Source: Paracyclopina nana
Lineage: Eukaryota; Arthropoda; Copepoda; Cyclopoida; Cyclopettidae
DNA: 64,000 bases
Reading direction: 5' to 3'
Assembly (NCBI GenBank): GCA_019096065.1
Contig: JAGUCH010000003.1
Span: 6,386,001-6,450,000 of the forward strand
In this document: positions 22,944 through 35,984 of the stretch, in pieces
Numbering within the stretch: position 1 is the stretch's first letter
Layout of the letters: each line of letters opens with the position of its first letter
Notes under the pieces: generated by a model
What the model was told of the DNA's origin: nothing
Database searches by the model: none
Seen by the model: only the letters and a program-made list of their open reading frames with translations
Translations under genes and position numbers: made by a program

Positions 22944-24151
22944 TTATTGCAGCTGCTGGGCGACCGCGGCAAACTTGTCAGGGGTATAGCCAAACAGGAG
23001 GTGATCAAGGCGGTACATTTGGTAGAGTTCGCCCACTTGCTTTTTGCTCAACTGTGCATAATATTTGGCAGTGAGGGCAAAACTGTGCCCTCCTCTTTGG
23101 CTATGCGTGTGCGGAAATTTGTCTGCGAGCTCGCGCGCAACCTCACTCGAGTAACCAGCCCGCACAAAAAGCTCCTTGAGGTCCTGCTCAAAATGCTCCA
23201 TTCTCACGATGAAATGAGGCTGCGTGTAATTCGAGCATAACGTGCATTCTTGCCAATATGGCGCCCAATGGTAACTGAGGCCTTTATGATTGAGCACGTC
23301 CTCCTCGAATTCTCTGCTGCCATTGACGATGAATCTGACAAATTGGCTGAAAGTGAACTTGAGCTGGCCCCGCGGATCGACTAGTTTCTTGCCAGGGTTG
23401 AACTTTTGCCATATCTTGTGGATGTACCGATCATTGCCATGCCTGTGCTCGTCGGCCATCGAGTAGAGGAACTTGACAGCACTGAATTTCTTGGTGTTGG
23501 CATCGTTGCCATCCACGATGAAGCCTTTGCTGCTGCTCTCGTCCACCTGAGTGATGCACACGTTGTTCCACTGTTTGGCCAAAAATCTCTTTTCGTCGCA
23601 CCAGTCTTCGAAGATCATGCGATACACCGAAAGCAGTCTTTCCAGAGGGTGCCTCACCACCACCACCCTGAAACTCAGCTCTGCTTTCACCCTCCAAGAG
23701 AGGTCAAGCACACTGGGGTCCACTTTGACATGGGGCTGATTGGAAAACTGGCCCCAAGCATGAGAGGCCACTTTGTGGGGAATGCACACGCTGATGAGTG
23801 GTCTTTTTTGGTCAGATCCACCACCTGACTTGAGGTACACCACTTCTGCACCAAGCCTGGCAGGCTCGTTTTCGTAGAAAAGTGAGTGCTCTGGACGAAA
23901 GGGTTCCCTGAAAAGGCTGCATGTGTCATTTAGGTGTTGCAACACATCAAGATTGGAGTCTCGTTTCTCCCCTTTATTCTGGGTGTCACCTACAAAGGAA
24001 ATGTGAATGGATATATGTTGCAAGACTGAAATGTGGTTGTTTTACCCTCTCTGAAGCCCCTCAACTCTCTGTAGAGTGCTAGCGTGAAAAACGTCACCGA
24101 AATTGAGGCAGTAAGCACGACCAGCCTCAGGAATGGGAATCGCATCCTCAT
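22944..24151 (-). CDS. Carbohydrate sulfotransferase (HNK-1/chondroitin sulfotransferase family)
   Basis: Exons 24151-24046 and 23989-22944 encode 383 residues. The first exon is the short cytoplasmic tail and signal-anchor helix of a type II Golgi protein (FPFLRLVVLTASISVTFFTL). The lumenal part has the Sulfotransfer_2 layout. The 5'-phosphosulfate loop is an atypical CIPHKVASHAWGQF. The 3'-phosphate loop RVVVVRHPLERLLSVYR is clear. Later come a FSQFVRFIV block and HWAPYWQECTLCSNY, the region that in this family precedes a VRMEHFEQDL motif. Such enzymes move sulfate from PAPS to glycosaminoglycan or glycoprotein sugars. The exact acceptor cannot be told. In the first loop His-Lys replaces the common Pro-Lys. 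Confidence 0.85.
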
Positions 24152-24692
24152 TCACTGCATAGCTGTGTAGCTACGACATTCTTGCAGCAACTCGGTTAAC
24201 TGTTCGGAAATCTTCCTGCCTGCCTGTGCCGCTTTGATCTGACTGAAGCACCTACCTGGTGCAATCTCTAACAACCACTTTACTATATACTATTGTATGT
24301 AGCATTCTGCCACGAATTTCGCGGGCGCTTTTTTTATCACCATCAGAGTCTTAAGCAACCACATAAGTTCTTCCTAATTCTTAACCGCAATGTGCCAGCA
24401 TTATTGCAATTCATAGGAGATTAACTTATGCTGCTCTTGAAATTGCCTAAATGCGCACTATCATTGTACTTTTATGTATTAGCAAAAGCTACGCTGAATA
24501 CATAATGCAACGCATGTAGTTAATCTACCAAACGGCAAAGCAATTTGCCAGAACAAGTTTTATGAAAAAGGACGGTCCATTTGATTCAGAATACTAATTA
24601 CTGCTTCAATATTTAATTAACAATGCAATCATAACCTTTACTCACTATTGGATCACAGAAGAGGAGGAACTCATTACGAACGGTACTCAAGT
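24152..24692. other. Divergent spacer
   Basis: Lies between the sulfotransferase (minus) and the small membrane protein (plus) and should contain both promoters. Just before the plus gene, an AG at about 24658-24659 could be a splice acceptor for an unseen 5' exon. Confidence 0.35.
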
Positions 24693-25373
24693 ATGTGTTG
24701 CTGCAGCCTCCAATCCACTTGTGGCTGCTTAAGCTTGAAAAATGGCTGCATTGTGTGGGCTATTCTCGATGCTTGCATGGGCATTGCATTTTGTCTCACG
24801 CTTGAGTTTCATTTATTTGGTGGCATCGCTTCCTATATGGCACCTCTGATCGTGGGCGCAGTAGTCTCCCTTCTTCAAGGCGTGATTCTGTCACTTGGGG
24901 CCTTTCTCTCAAACCGATGCATTATCATCATTTGGATGATTATCAACATGATAGGCATCATTTGCCAATTTTTTTTCTCAATATTTCTTATCGCGGTAAG
25001 TACCAAGACTTGCAGATTTACAATCCAAAAGTTTCCATGAGAAAATACTTTTAATAGCACGGGGTTATGTTTTATATTTTAAAACTGCATGACATTTTTC
25101 AGATTGGGGCAGTAATACTTGAAGCCGTGCAACCGCATGCCGAGTTGGCAACTTACATGGTAACAGCAACGTTCCTTTAACTATGCCTCCAACTAAATTC
25201 ATAATAATTATTTCTATCAGACACATCTAAATATTTATTTTCGTACCGGAGGAGCTATCATTGGAATGGGTGTTTGGGCGTTCCTTTGGGCTTCAATTTC
25301 GATTTACTTTTGGACTGTTGCACATTCTCTCAATGACCAGCTACGATTTCAACGAATCGCAGCGTTAGCATAA
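24693..25373 (+). CDS. Small multi-pass membrane protein, unknown family
   Basis: I do not recognise the family. Exons 24693-24995, 25103-25159 and 25221-25373 encode 170 residues with about four hydrophobic helices (GCIVWAILDACMGIAFCLTL, APLIVGAVVSLLQGVILSL, IIIIWMIINMIGIICQFFF, GGAIIGMGVWAFLWASISIY). A cysteine-rich cytoplasmic-looking N-terminus (MCCCSLQSTCGC) could be palmitoylated. Short loops and a polar C-terminal tail recall the architecture of small arthropod four-helix proteins. The frame is open upstream of the chosen ATG to 24648 without another ATG, so an upstream exon is possible. Confidence 0.6.
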
Positions 25374-27497
25374 CTTCATTTTTAATTTTCAGAAAAGCAA
25401 CCTCACTTCATGACAAAAGGCTAATACTAGTCATGCATAGTACCATATTTTGTCCACCTTTTAAATGCTTGAGCAAGACTCAATCGATATTCTATGAGCA
25501 TTTCAGGAATATAAATTGAACTTGTGAATGCGAAATTCGCTTTATCGCTTAATTACTATGACAAATCCGCTACGCTCTATATAGATCAGCAAAATAAATT
25601 CAAATCAAATGAATCAACTCATTAATAAGGCCTGCAACCAGAAGTGGTAGCTTTCCTGGTTGCGCTTGTGTATTTAATTGTATAAGACCAGGGCAATAAA
25701 AGGAGAGTATAGTGCTTGCTAAGTAAAAAGAGAGGAATTGTCACATTTGAGTCAACCACAGCTATTTACTGCCCATGGAAAAATTGGCCAATAGAGCAGA
25801 GCAAAGGCAATCAAAATGGCTGATTAATAAGGTAAGGGATAACTTATGATTCTGGACTTTGACTCTAATTTCTCTCATGGTTTACAATTGTCCAAAGTCA
25901 TTGTGAAAGCTGCCGAAAAAAGGGAATATTCAGTTTTAAAGTAATTTTTACAGTTAATTTCCTGATCAAGTTGAAGTTCTTTTTTACTTGATAATTTACA
26001 ACAAGGATCTTTTTTAAATTCGCAAATGTTCTAATACTTCCAAAAACGTCATAGGTGTGACAGCTAGCAGATTAATTAATTTCAGTACATATATATAAAC
26101 TCAAGGGTGCAGACTAGGTCGACTGCAGAGCAGTAAATTGAGTAAAGAGTATAATAAACTCAGTTTGACTAACACCAACAAGTACTGACTAAAAAACGAG
26201 CGTATGCGTTTGGCCACTTATATGAAGCCTTGTATCTTGCCTTAAGCAAGAAAATGTCCCTGCTATTTCTTCTTCTGTCCCTCAAAATGATGAATAGATC
26301 TAAAAAAAACTTGGATTACAATTCTAGAATTTAAAATATGAGCTCTAAAAAAATTGTTTTCTTTTTTGAATTTCCCACTCAAATTGATGTGCAGTCTTGT
26401 TAGAGTTATCAGTATGGCTTTTGACAACAATCGACTTTTTGTTTGGAAAAAAGCCGATTGCTCTGATTAACTCGACTTAAAGAAACCACATCTAAAACAC
26501 TGTTATCAACAAAATTCACGTGCGTGTAAGCGCGCCTAGCAATTGCAAAAAAATAGTGCTTCTGACTAAAAGTAAACAAAACGTTTTTTGGAATTGTTGG
26601 GAACAAAATGGCAAAGAAAGTGCTCATTTTGAGCTTGTAACAGCACAATTGATTCAAGGATTAGATTGGTACCATTTTGAGTAAGATTCTTGAAAGTCAA
26701 GGAATTTTGGATCATGAGTCACATCATATCCAGACCTGAGCATGATGGATCAAATCAGAATAAATAGCCTTACTTTTTGTAGCTCTGCTCTGTGTGAGTT
26801 CAAAACAAAAAAGTTCATCTGGTGTGGGTTCAATAAAAATGGCCAATTTTTCAGCAAATAAGCCATTACTTGTAATAAGTTGAGGAAACAAAATTTTCTG
26901 GTAATCATGATTGCCATGCTATAGTTGTTGTACTGGCATGGAAAAACTGGGAAAACGCAAGCCTTAAAGTAGCAATTTTGCAAATAGTTATTCTAAGAAT
27001 TGGCTTTTCTGTAAACTTTATGACTATTTTTGGTTTTATCTGGCTACACTGAAGAAAGTGAGAGAGGGGAGAAGAAAAAGTGGGAGTGGGAAAGCAGATA
27101 TGGATCGTTTATTAAATGATTTTTAAAATTTTTCTTAACAAGAATGAGTTATGTTGGTGGGAAAAAAACTAAGATTTGTACCTGCACGAGCTAGAAATAT
27201 GTGCTTATGGTGCAAATCGATGAATTTTGAAGAATCATTTGTTCAATGGCAGCATCTCTGCTAGCATGTGCCTGCCCACCGCCAAATGGCAGAATACGTA
27301 AGAAAGCTGTGAAATTAGTCTATTTCAGCAAAACTGAGCAAGCAGAGTGGCGCACCCTCTCTATTTATTGCCCTGGTCGACTGGATAAGTGGATATGTCA
27401 ATGGAGAGCGGAAGTTTTAGTTAGCTGAGACCATCGCGAACTCTCGAAAAACTGCAAAGGGTACTTAAGGAAGTTGAGCGACGCGTGTTTTTTTTTT
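25374..27497. other. Gene desert, left part
   Basis: AT-rich, with many short A/T runs and no supported coding exon. A TATATAAA at 26092-26099 is the only promoter-like motif, but no gene follows it. The 3' end of the small membrane protein gene lies in the first 200 bp. Confidence 0.45.
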
Positions 27498-27663
27498 AAA
27501 GGGGATGTCTCAAAATCAGCATTTGGCGCGCGGGATTTCTCCACAAATGCATAAGAGGAAAGAAGCAAAGTTTAGCGAACTGCTGCAGCAGCCTCGCTAC
27601 TGACCTTATTTACATGTGGAGAAATCCCGCGCGCCAAATGTCGATTTTGAGACATCCCCTTTG
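27498..27663. mobile_element. Foldback/MITE-like element, 51-bp inverted arms
   Basis: Left arm 27498-27549 and right arm 27612-27663 are inverted copies that differ at only a few positions. Outer ends read AAAGGGGATGTCTCAAAATC and its complement, and the inner part contains GGCGCGCGGGATTTCTCCAC. The 62-bp loop carries no frame. There is no obvious target-site duplication. It is most likely a non-autonomous DNA transposon remnant, able to form a long hairpin if transcribed. Confidence 0.75.
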
Positions 27664-27818
27664 CGTTTACATAGATTTTGAACTTAGCAATTTGCTCAGC
27701 GCTGCACTGGAAACCTTCCACTCTCTACAGGGAACAATAAGAAAAGCCATATTCCAACTAGCGGGCCGGCTTTTAAATTTTGGCTGTCAAAAATCTGCCT
27801 TAGCCTTACGTTGGTATA

Positions 27819-28957
27819 GGGGCCTTTCATTCCATGTGGTGTGTCAACAAACGGCCTGGTCATTTAGTGTGTTCAAAATTTTTTTAGATTGATGTTTTTG
27901 GTGTGTCATGAAAAAAGTAACTTCGTGACTCAAAGAATAGTGTCAAGGAGTGACAAACAGATGACCATGTAACTAGCAACCAAAACAAACTTAACCAGAT
28001 GACTTGATGAATTTTTCTACATTTTTTACCAAAAAGAGCCCAACTTTGCTTTGTATAAACACTGGTAACTCATGAATCAAAACAAACTTTTTTCTTTGTG
28101 TTTGTCAGAGTTGTGCTGTGTTGCAAAGTGACAAATTTTGGTAACTTCACTGCACAATGTGTCAAGTTTTCCTCAAATAGGGACAAAAAGCCTCAGATGA
28201 CCAGGCCCAAACAGTAAATGAGTGATAGTGTCAAAAAATGGTAACTGTGTGCTATGCAATGCGCAATAGCGATAGTGTCAAGGAGTGACTGGCAGATGGA
28301 CATGTAACAAGCAACCAAAACACACTTTATTTCATACCTCAATTCATTTATCCCCTTTTTCTTACAAAAAAAACACCAATTTAAGCTAAAAGACTTTCTG
28401 CTTAGTCTGGTAACTCTTGATGAAAACAAACTTTTATTCTTTTGTCCATCTGGCTTGTGTTGTGTTGTGCTGAGATGTGACAAATTTCGGTAACTTGGAT
28501 AGGGTCTTTCCATGTGGTGTGTCAACAAACAGTAAATGAGTGATAGTGTCAAAAAATGGTAACTGTGTGCTATGCAATGCGCAATAGTGACAGTGTCAAG
28601 GAGTGACTGGCAGATGGACATGTAACAAGCAACCAAAACACACTTTATTTCATACCTCAATTCATTTATCCCCTTTTTCTCACAAAAAACACCAATTTAA
28701 GCTATATGACTTTCTGCTTAGTCTGGTAAGTCTTCATGAAAAACAAACTTTTATGCTTTTGTCCATCTGGCTTGTGTTGTGTTGTGCTGTGCTGTGATGT
28801 GACAAATTTCGGTAACTTGGAAAATTTAGCACTGATTGTAGTGTCGAGTTTTGGTAACTTAGTGTCAAAAAAGCACCACATGGAAAGCCCCTTAGCACTG
28901 ATTGTAGTGTCGAGTTTTGGTAACTTAGTGTCAAAAAGCACCACATGGAAATCCCCC
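27819..28957. repeat. Composite element with terminal inverted repeats and tandem 319-bp units
   Basis: The ends are related in inverse orientation: left GGGGCCTTTCATTCCATGTG (27819 on) and right, read on the other strand, GGGGATTTCCATGTGGTG (28957 back). Inside, a unit of about 319 bp starting AACAGTAAATGAG occurs at 28209 and 28528 with few differences. A strongly diverged third copy fills about 27850-28150, and a left-end-like sequence recurs at 28500. The right part has two 66-bp units, 28826-28891 and 28892-28957. Short GTGTCAA and GGTAAC motifs recur throughout. Open frames here are repeat artefacts. I interpret it as a nested or expanded MITE. Confidence 0.7.
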
Positions 28958-30456
28958 TCATCTTGGGTTGACAAAAGTTCTCTCACAGCTTTTCTCTAGA
29001 AGTTTACTTGTAACTATACCTAAAATGTAGCCACCAAAACCCTTAGCTTTGATAATTTTGAATATAATTTATTAAGATTTGACTAATTTGCAACCCTTGA
29101 ATTTCAACATTTAACCTAAGTTTCATGAAACTATCTATCCTGATCACTTTTGGGCTGGCTTTTTCCAACTTTTCTTAGCTTTTCCATGCCAGTACTAAAG
29201 TCCAAAACTTTAAACTACAGCATGGCAGACATCATTGTAAGAAAGTACTTGTTGCTTTATTTTTTCGCAAAGAATTTACTGTTTTGTCAAAATCTTGGCT
29301 ATTTTTATTTAATCCTCTCTAGTTGAACCTGCTTGTTTGGAACTATAAGAGAATTGTGTAAGATGCTTGTCTTTTGTTCCCAGGCGAACTAGTGCAGACT
29401 CAAAAACGCCAAGTGACTCTCAGTTTGTCTCAGCAATCACTAATATAGCCTTGCATTTGAGCGTAGGAAAATATAGAGGGAGCTCATTTCCTGCGTTTCT
29501 GAAAATTCCTCCGCTGATCTTAGGCCTCTGAATGCAGCACCTTTTCCATTTGCTTTCATATAAAAACTGATGATATTGTAGCATAAAACCAAAACATGAG
29601 CAGTCATTTGAAGACATTTGCAAAATGTTAGTGTTTTCAGAGAATTTTCTTTTTGCCAAAAGCATAGTTCCAATTGATATTGAGTTCTTGGGTGAATATG
29701 CCATGCACAAACAGAGATTTTTTACCAAAATTGTTGTTGATAAAAATACTAATAAGTTTACTTTCATCATTTTCGAAAATACTCCATAGGTCTCAAGAAA
29801 AACTCAAAAATCCTTATTTCCCTTTGCTACGCCGCTGCGTTGATACTAGCTCTATTTTCACAATAGGGGGCGCTATTTACCCTCGACGGCAGGGGCTCCG
29901 TTACAGATAACTTTTAAAAGGAGTAAACATACTTTAGCAAGCGAGTTAGATCTAGAGTTAGGCTTGAGGTATAGGTTAGGCGAAGTATTTAATCTCCAAC
30001 TATGAGATTGCATGAAGGAAAAGATATTTGAAGCCTAAGAAAAATGTTTCATTCATAACCTGTGGCGTTGAAGCTTAACTGTTTGAGCCGCCGAGAAACT
30101 GAAAGCACATTGCGAGGCTCATATAGTTACCCTAAAAATTAATGCGCCTTCTTCTGATGTTTACATTCTTGATATTGTTGCATTTTTGTTGCACTGTCTT
30201 AAAATATTTCAGGCTTACGGCTAATTTTGAGTCTTACGTTCGATCATGCTTAATGTTTTTCCAACAGCACTTTTCCTTTTTAACTTAATTATAAAACTTT
30301 GACGAATATTCGTCTTCAACAATTTCAATCGATTCGCCATAATTTGTTGGAACTGCTAGAATTAATATTTAGGATTGACTTGAGTTTTCGATCCTTTATC
30401 ATAATATTTGAAACTCAACGTGACTGAAAGCCGAAATTATTTCACATTCCGCGAAT
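28958..30456. other. Gene desert, right part
   Basis: AT-rich spacer. Minus-strand openness at 29420-29770 shows no family signal. The last 200-300 bp should include the promoter of DCAF1. No other feature was recognised. Confidence 0.45.
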
Positions 30457-33400
30457 ATGTCTCGACCTGGAGCCAACGTTGGTCCGGAGGAGGGACCGAA
30501 CCATTTGCAGATGTTCCAGCAACTGGTGAAGAAGTGGGACGAATTGAAAATCGATCCTGCGCATTTTGATCCGACGGAACTTTTGTGCGAAATGGCAGGG
30601 ATTCTGGAAAAAGTAAGAAATTCGCCACTTCCTCAAGTGGCTGCAAAATATAACTTTCATTTTTATCTTTGCTAGGCACAAGATTTGTACTTGATCAAAG
30701 ATCCCGATCCATTTGAGGAGCGACACCCGTCCAGGATCAACCCTGAGTGTCCCTTTGGCCTTATCCTCAAGTGTTTCTTCAAGAAAGAGTCGCTTGTGGC
30801 TGAAATATTCACCAACTACATGCGCGAAAATTATTTCACAAGGCTCGGTCAGGTGAGGCGTTTGTCAAATTTTCTTCAAAGAAATATCATTCTTAATCTT
30901 GCCCCATTACTTAGAGCAAGTCCAGCTTTGATCTTAATGTGGCTGCTTGCCGAGTCTTGTTGGGTATTCTACCGGGCCTAGAAATACAAGTTTTGGCCGA
31001 CACCGAAGGTCTCATTAAAAGGCTGTATGATTGGGCTGAAGATTCCAAAGAGCCTTTGCAAAGTTACTCCACTGGTCTTCTAGCCGTTGCAATGGAGATA
31101 TCTGAAATCACTGCTGATCCCGATTTCAGAGCTAGAAATGACCGATTGATTCCCACCATGCTCAAAAGGCTCAAGTCGTTTCGGCACGCTACGGAGTCAC
31201 AATCAAATCACAGCTTCAAACGACCTTTTGAGATGTTTTCCAACCCCGATCAGCAACCATCCAGAAGAGGTTCTAACGACCATGAAGTTTCCGAGCATAA
31301 GTTTCTGTCCATGCCTTCTCCAGTTCATAACAACATGTCAAATGGGGGCGATTGGTCAAACAGTTCTTGGGCAGAAGTAGAGTCTCAATTGATTGGACAT
31401 TTTCCTATTCACCCTTTGACTGAATCTGCTCAACAAGTTTTCATTCTGAGATATCTCCAGCCTCTGGCAGAGTATCAAGAAGTATGACCCTTATATCCTT
31501 TAGAATGGTGCTTTTTTCTATTTGATACGCTTTCAGTTTTTGCAACATATTGTGGACGAGAATATCCGGGACCTGCTGTTCGACTTGATGAATTTGCGGG
31601 AGAACAGAAATGCTCGTTTGAGCTTTGAAAGTCTTCGATTCTTGTGTGCTTTGTTCTGCCATAAGAAAATTTGTTTGGAGTGGGTCCAAAATGGCGGAAT
31701 TCAAATCCTGGTTGATGTGCCAAGACCTTCCATAGCTGCCACCGCTGTCAGCCAATGCCTTTATTACTTGTCTTGTGATGATCCAAGCATGGAGAAAATC
31801 TGTCAATTGCCCCAAAACATCCTCCAAAAGATGATTCAGTAAAGAGGCTTCTTCTTATTGCTGCCGTTAATTTTTTTTGAATTCTTAATATTTCTTAGGT
31901 ACATTTTGTGGCTCATCGAGTGTTCTCACGAATCAGGCAAGCAATGGGGTGTCAATTGTTTCGGTATAGCCTGTAATTTCAAGATTTTGCTGAGCATCAT
32001 CGACGAAATGGACGGAATAAGACGATTATACAACTTGGTAAGCTTTTTTCATATTCCAAGTGACAATTTTCATGCAATTATTTCCTTAATTCCGACTTCA
32101 GATGAGTACGTTGCCCATTTTGTCCAATGATGATGCGACCGTTCTCACTGATGATGAAGAATATGCTCAAAGGCAATGTTTAAGATGTGTGGTCGTAGCC
32201 TTGAAACGCTATTTCGAGACGCATTTGGCCCTCAAAGTCGACCAAATCAGAAGGTGAGCATCTCTAATGTAACTTTGGAAGAGTTTTTTTACATTACTCG
32301 TTGTGTTTTCTTTATTAGAGCTCACCAAATTGTACAGTCTGTGCCAAACCACTTGTCTCACTTTAAGCCCATCAGAGCTTCTGCGATGCAAGTTATCGAA
32401 AGCATAGAGACCATGTTTGAGCTCATGCCTTTCAGGTAAGAAGGCTTGAGTTGGTCATTATTTTGCAAGGTGATTTCGTTACCATTTCTGTAGGTCACGT
32501 TGGGCACCAGTGGATAACTTTATCCAGCTCGGTGGCGTTACAAAAATATTTCAAGTGATCGCAAGTGCCATTGACTGGACATTTCCTGGAAGATCAGAGA
32601 TGGTGAAATCTGCATTAGAGCTTCTCTCAGTTTGCTCCATTTGTCCTCGAGCTCAATTGATTTTTTGCGAAAGGGTTGACCTGTTAGATGACTCAAAGTC
32701 AGTAGCCTTCAACATTCTCTTGGGCGCTGGTGAAGGAGAATTGGTTCAAGTAAGTTGATTGAATTACTCAAGGCGTTGATTGTTGTGATTTTCAGGATCT
32801 CAATGGATAAGAGTTGCCATTGAGGTAGTATAAATCACAAAGAGAAAACATAATAGGATCCCCGTTTACGAGGGGTCTTATATTGCAGTCAAACTAGCTC
32901 TTCAAAACAAAATGCTTTGCTGAGCGTATTTAACAAAACATGATTGCAACAGAAAATTATTTTAGATGATGAAAGCGAAATTATTTCCATTTTAGGATTC
33001 AGCAGATGTGCAAAGAGCTGCTCTGAATGTGATCATCAATTGTGTATGTGCTCCCATCAACAGGCCCACAACTTTCAGACAGTCTACAGGTGCCATTTCA
33101 GGGGGCTCAACTTCCTCCAAAAAGAAAGCTAATCCGGGTAAAACATCTGAAGACCTCATAAACAAGATTTGGGACTGTGTCAGATCAAATAACGGCATCA
33201 TGACATTGATGCAGTTATTGCACACCAAGACTCCCATAACTGATGCTGATTCCATTAGAGCTTTGGCTTGTCGAGCCCTGGTGGGCCTTGCAAGGTTTGA
33301 TTAAAACAAGACTCCATGTTCTGCATAACCCATTTACCGATTTATTAGGTCTCAAACTGCTCGTCAGATCATGTCAAAGTTGCCCATTTTCACTTCTGGA

Positions 33401-35801
33401 GAGCTACAGCAACTTGTTAGAGAGCCCGTTTTGCAGGACAAGCGAACCGAGCATGTGAAATTTCAGCAACACGCTATGGAGCTCATTAAAAAGGTTTCGG
33501 GGCCAGGAGGAAATGCAAAACTACCTGGCGACTCGGATTTTTCTTTAGAAATGATGCACAGAGCCTCAGTGGTGGCCCAGACAAAAATTACTTTCTCCAA
33601 AAAGCAATTGCTTCAGCTAATCCAAGTATGTTCTGCTTGTAAAACTAATTTACATGTACTATCTAACGTATAACTATCGTTTTAAAGGAGTACCTGTCGA
33701 ACCAAGGTCTTCATGAGTCTGCTTCAGTGCTCAATCGAGAGGCTAGTCTTGCGCTTATGACCTCCAAGCACTTGACTCATAAAATCATTACCGCTCCTAC
33801 TACGCCATCTTTGAATGGAGGCTTGAACGGAGCTCAACGTCCATCACCTTTGGTCAGCAACTCGCCCACCCCTTTGAAGGGTTCAATAAACACCCCACCT
33901 TTTCGGCCTTTAACTGCCGTGCAACCTTCACGAGGCCTTTTGGTTTCGAGATCTTTAGCGACACCCTCCCAATCACCGTCCACTCCTCCCAGCATCAGAA
34001 TAAAGAGGAGACACGATGGCACTCCTACTGTCACACCTAGCTCAGCAAAGATTGTGCAAAAAGCATTTGAGCCCAAGACTTTTCCGGAATTCTCAGAGCT
34101 CCAAGCCTCTGCAAGCTCTTCCAACTTTGATCCCGAATCTGGCGGCCAAAAGATAAGCCTGGTTTCGATTGTCAGTGATTACTTGAGCGCTCAGCACAGT
34201 TTGTGCAAAAACCCAATGGCAACTTGCCCTGAATTTGACCTTTTCGTACACCACAAGTGTCCTGATCCAAGGCCTAAGCATTCCGCCCCGTGGAACTTTA
34301 CCACGCGGATGATGAAAAGACAACTTTTCCCTCCATATGGAGGTCCAGAGGGACGGAAACTTGATCGCAAGCTGCTTTATAGCAGGTTCAGACCCATCAG
34401 AACTTTCAGATGCTCTGATGAGCAAGAAACGGTTGAGAACACTTTTTACAGGTAATAAGCCAGCGATATTCTGATAGGAAATTTCCTTCATAGAGTTTTT
34501 TCCTCATCAGCTGTGCCATCATGCCTCCGGATGATACCTTCGTTCTGGCAGGAACCTACCTTGGCGATGTTAAAATGTTCAACTTGAAAACGGGTACTGA
34601 AGAATCGTCATACAATTGCCATGATAGCCAAGTCACGCATCTTCAGGTATGCTCTTATTTTTCAATAGCTCTGAATTTTTGAAATCTACTTTATTGTATT
34701 TCCTTTGAGCAGGTCAACCGCGATGGCTCTTTGTTGTTAACATCATCGCCTTGGAGAGCGCCGTACTCTAGGCTTTGGTCTTTGGGAGAATTTTTTGAGA
34801 CCAAATTGACTTTCAAGGATGATGACTATGTCGAATTCTCCAAAGTGAACCAAGATAAAGTGATAGCCACTCAAAATGAAAATGCCTCCATTTACGACAT
34901 TTTAAGCGGGCAAAAAATCATGGAGTTTAAGCCAACCATCAGCAACAACTATGCCAAAAATCGTGCCACTTTTGATCCTACGGATGACCTTGTTCTCAAT
35001 GACGGAGTGCTGTATGATACAAGATCTGGAAAGGAAATCAAAAAGCTTGACAAACTGAACCAGAATCTGAATGGAGTCTTCCACCCCAATGGTCTCGAAA
35101 TTGTTTCCAACACTGAGGTCTGGGACATTCGTACCTTTCACTTGCTCAAGACTGTCCCAGGGTTGGACCAGTGTCAAGTTAAGTTTAGCAACAGTGGTGA
35201 TATCATCTATGCGGTGACTCTTGAGCAAGAAACTGATGACGGTGAAAAGTTTGATTCTGCCTTCAAGACCTTCGATTCCCATGACTATTCAAACATAGGT
35301 GCATTAGAAAGAGCTTAGCTTTTGCCACTATATTCTAATCAAGACATTGTTTACAGCTACAATTGAAACTAGACGAGGTGTTGTTGATGTGGCAACATCT
35401 GCAAATGATTTGCAGCTAGCTGTGGTTGAAAACTCCCTCAGGTAAATATAATCAACTCACTATGTTAGACGCATCAATTATGTATGCATGTAATTTTAGT
35501 CCTCAAGTTCGTGAGGAGTCTGTTGTGAGACTTTACGACGTTGGTAGACTCAGGGCTGGCGAAGAGGATTATGAGGACCGAGAGGACGAGGATGAGGAAA
35601 ATGCGGAGGGTGACGACGACGGGGAAGGCATTATAATGGGCGATGACGAAGAAGATGATGAGGACGAGGAAGAGTTCCAGCTTGGGTCTGGTTCCGAATC
35701 GGATGCAGATTTTCAACGTGAGTTTCTTTGCTAGATTGCTTCTGATTGCGATTGTTGAGTAATTTTCATTAGTCTTTGGCAATGACGACGATGATGACGA
35801 T

Positions 35802-35836
<35 letters not shown>

Positions 35837-35984
35837 GGAAGAGGATGAAGCCGAAGAAGAGGAAGACGACGAGCATCGGCGATCACCTTTGTTCCAAGCG
35901 CCAATCCTTGAAAGTCTGGTTCATGGCAGTGGTGACGACGACAACGAGTGGGAAGACATTGAAGAGGAGGCCGACACGGACTAG
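30457..35984 (+). CDS. DCAF1: DDB1- and CUL4-associated factor 1 (DCAF1/VprBP/Mahjong)
   Basis: Sixteen exons (30457-30612, 30676-30852, 30915-31481, 31537-31838, 31899-32037, 32102-32253, 32319-32435, 32494-32749, 32996-33294, 33349-33625, 33688-34451, 34511-34646, 34713-35298, 35357-35441, 35500-35717, 35773-35984) encode 1480 residues (human 1507). DCAF1 is the substrate receptor of CRL4 ubiquitin ligases; the fly orthologue Mahjong binds Lgl. An N-terminal armadillo-like region is followed by a LisH motif (LLQLIQEYLSNQGLHESASVL, near residues 805-840, phrased in two exons). A low-complexity Ser/Pro linker precedes a WD40 propeller carrying the DDB1-docking WDxR elements. The second is canonical (WDIR) while the first reads YDTR. 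The C-terminus is very acidic with 17 consecutive Asp residues. AATAAA lies at 36024-36029. Confidence 0.96.

Noticed and set aside
26092..26135. TATATAAA with an initiator-like CAGT downstream
   Set aside because: No frame, exon or RNA structure follows; such AT-rich motifs are frequent in this desert.
28193..28999. Several open frames on both strands around 28.2-29.0 kb
   Set aside because: They arise from tandem repeat copies and even repeat each other's sequence; no coding signature.
29420..29770. Minus-strand open stretch of 116 codons
   Set aside because: No family resemblance and no start or splice context supporting it; likely chance in a repeat-rich desert.
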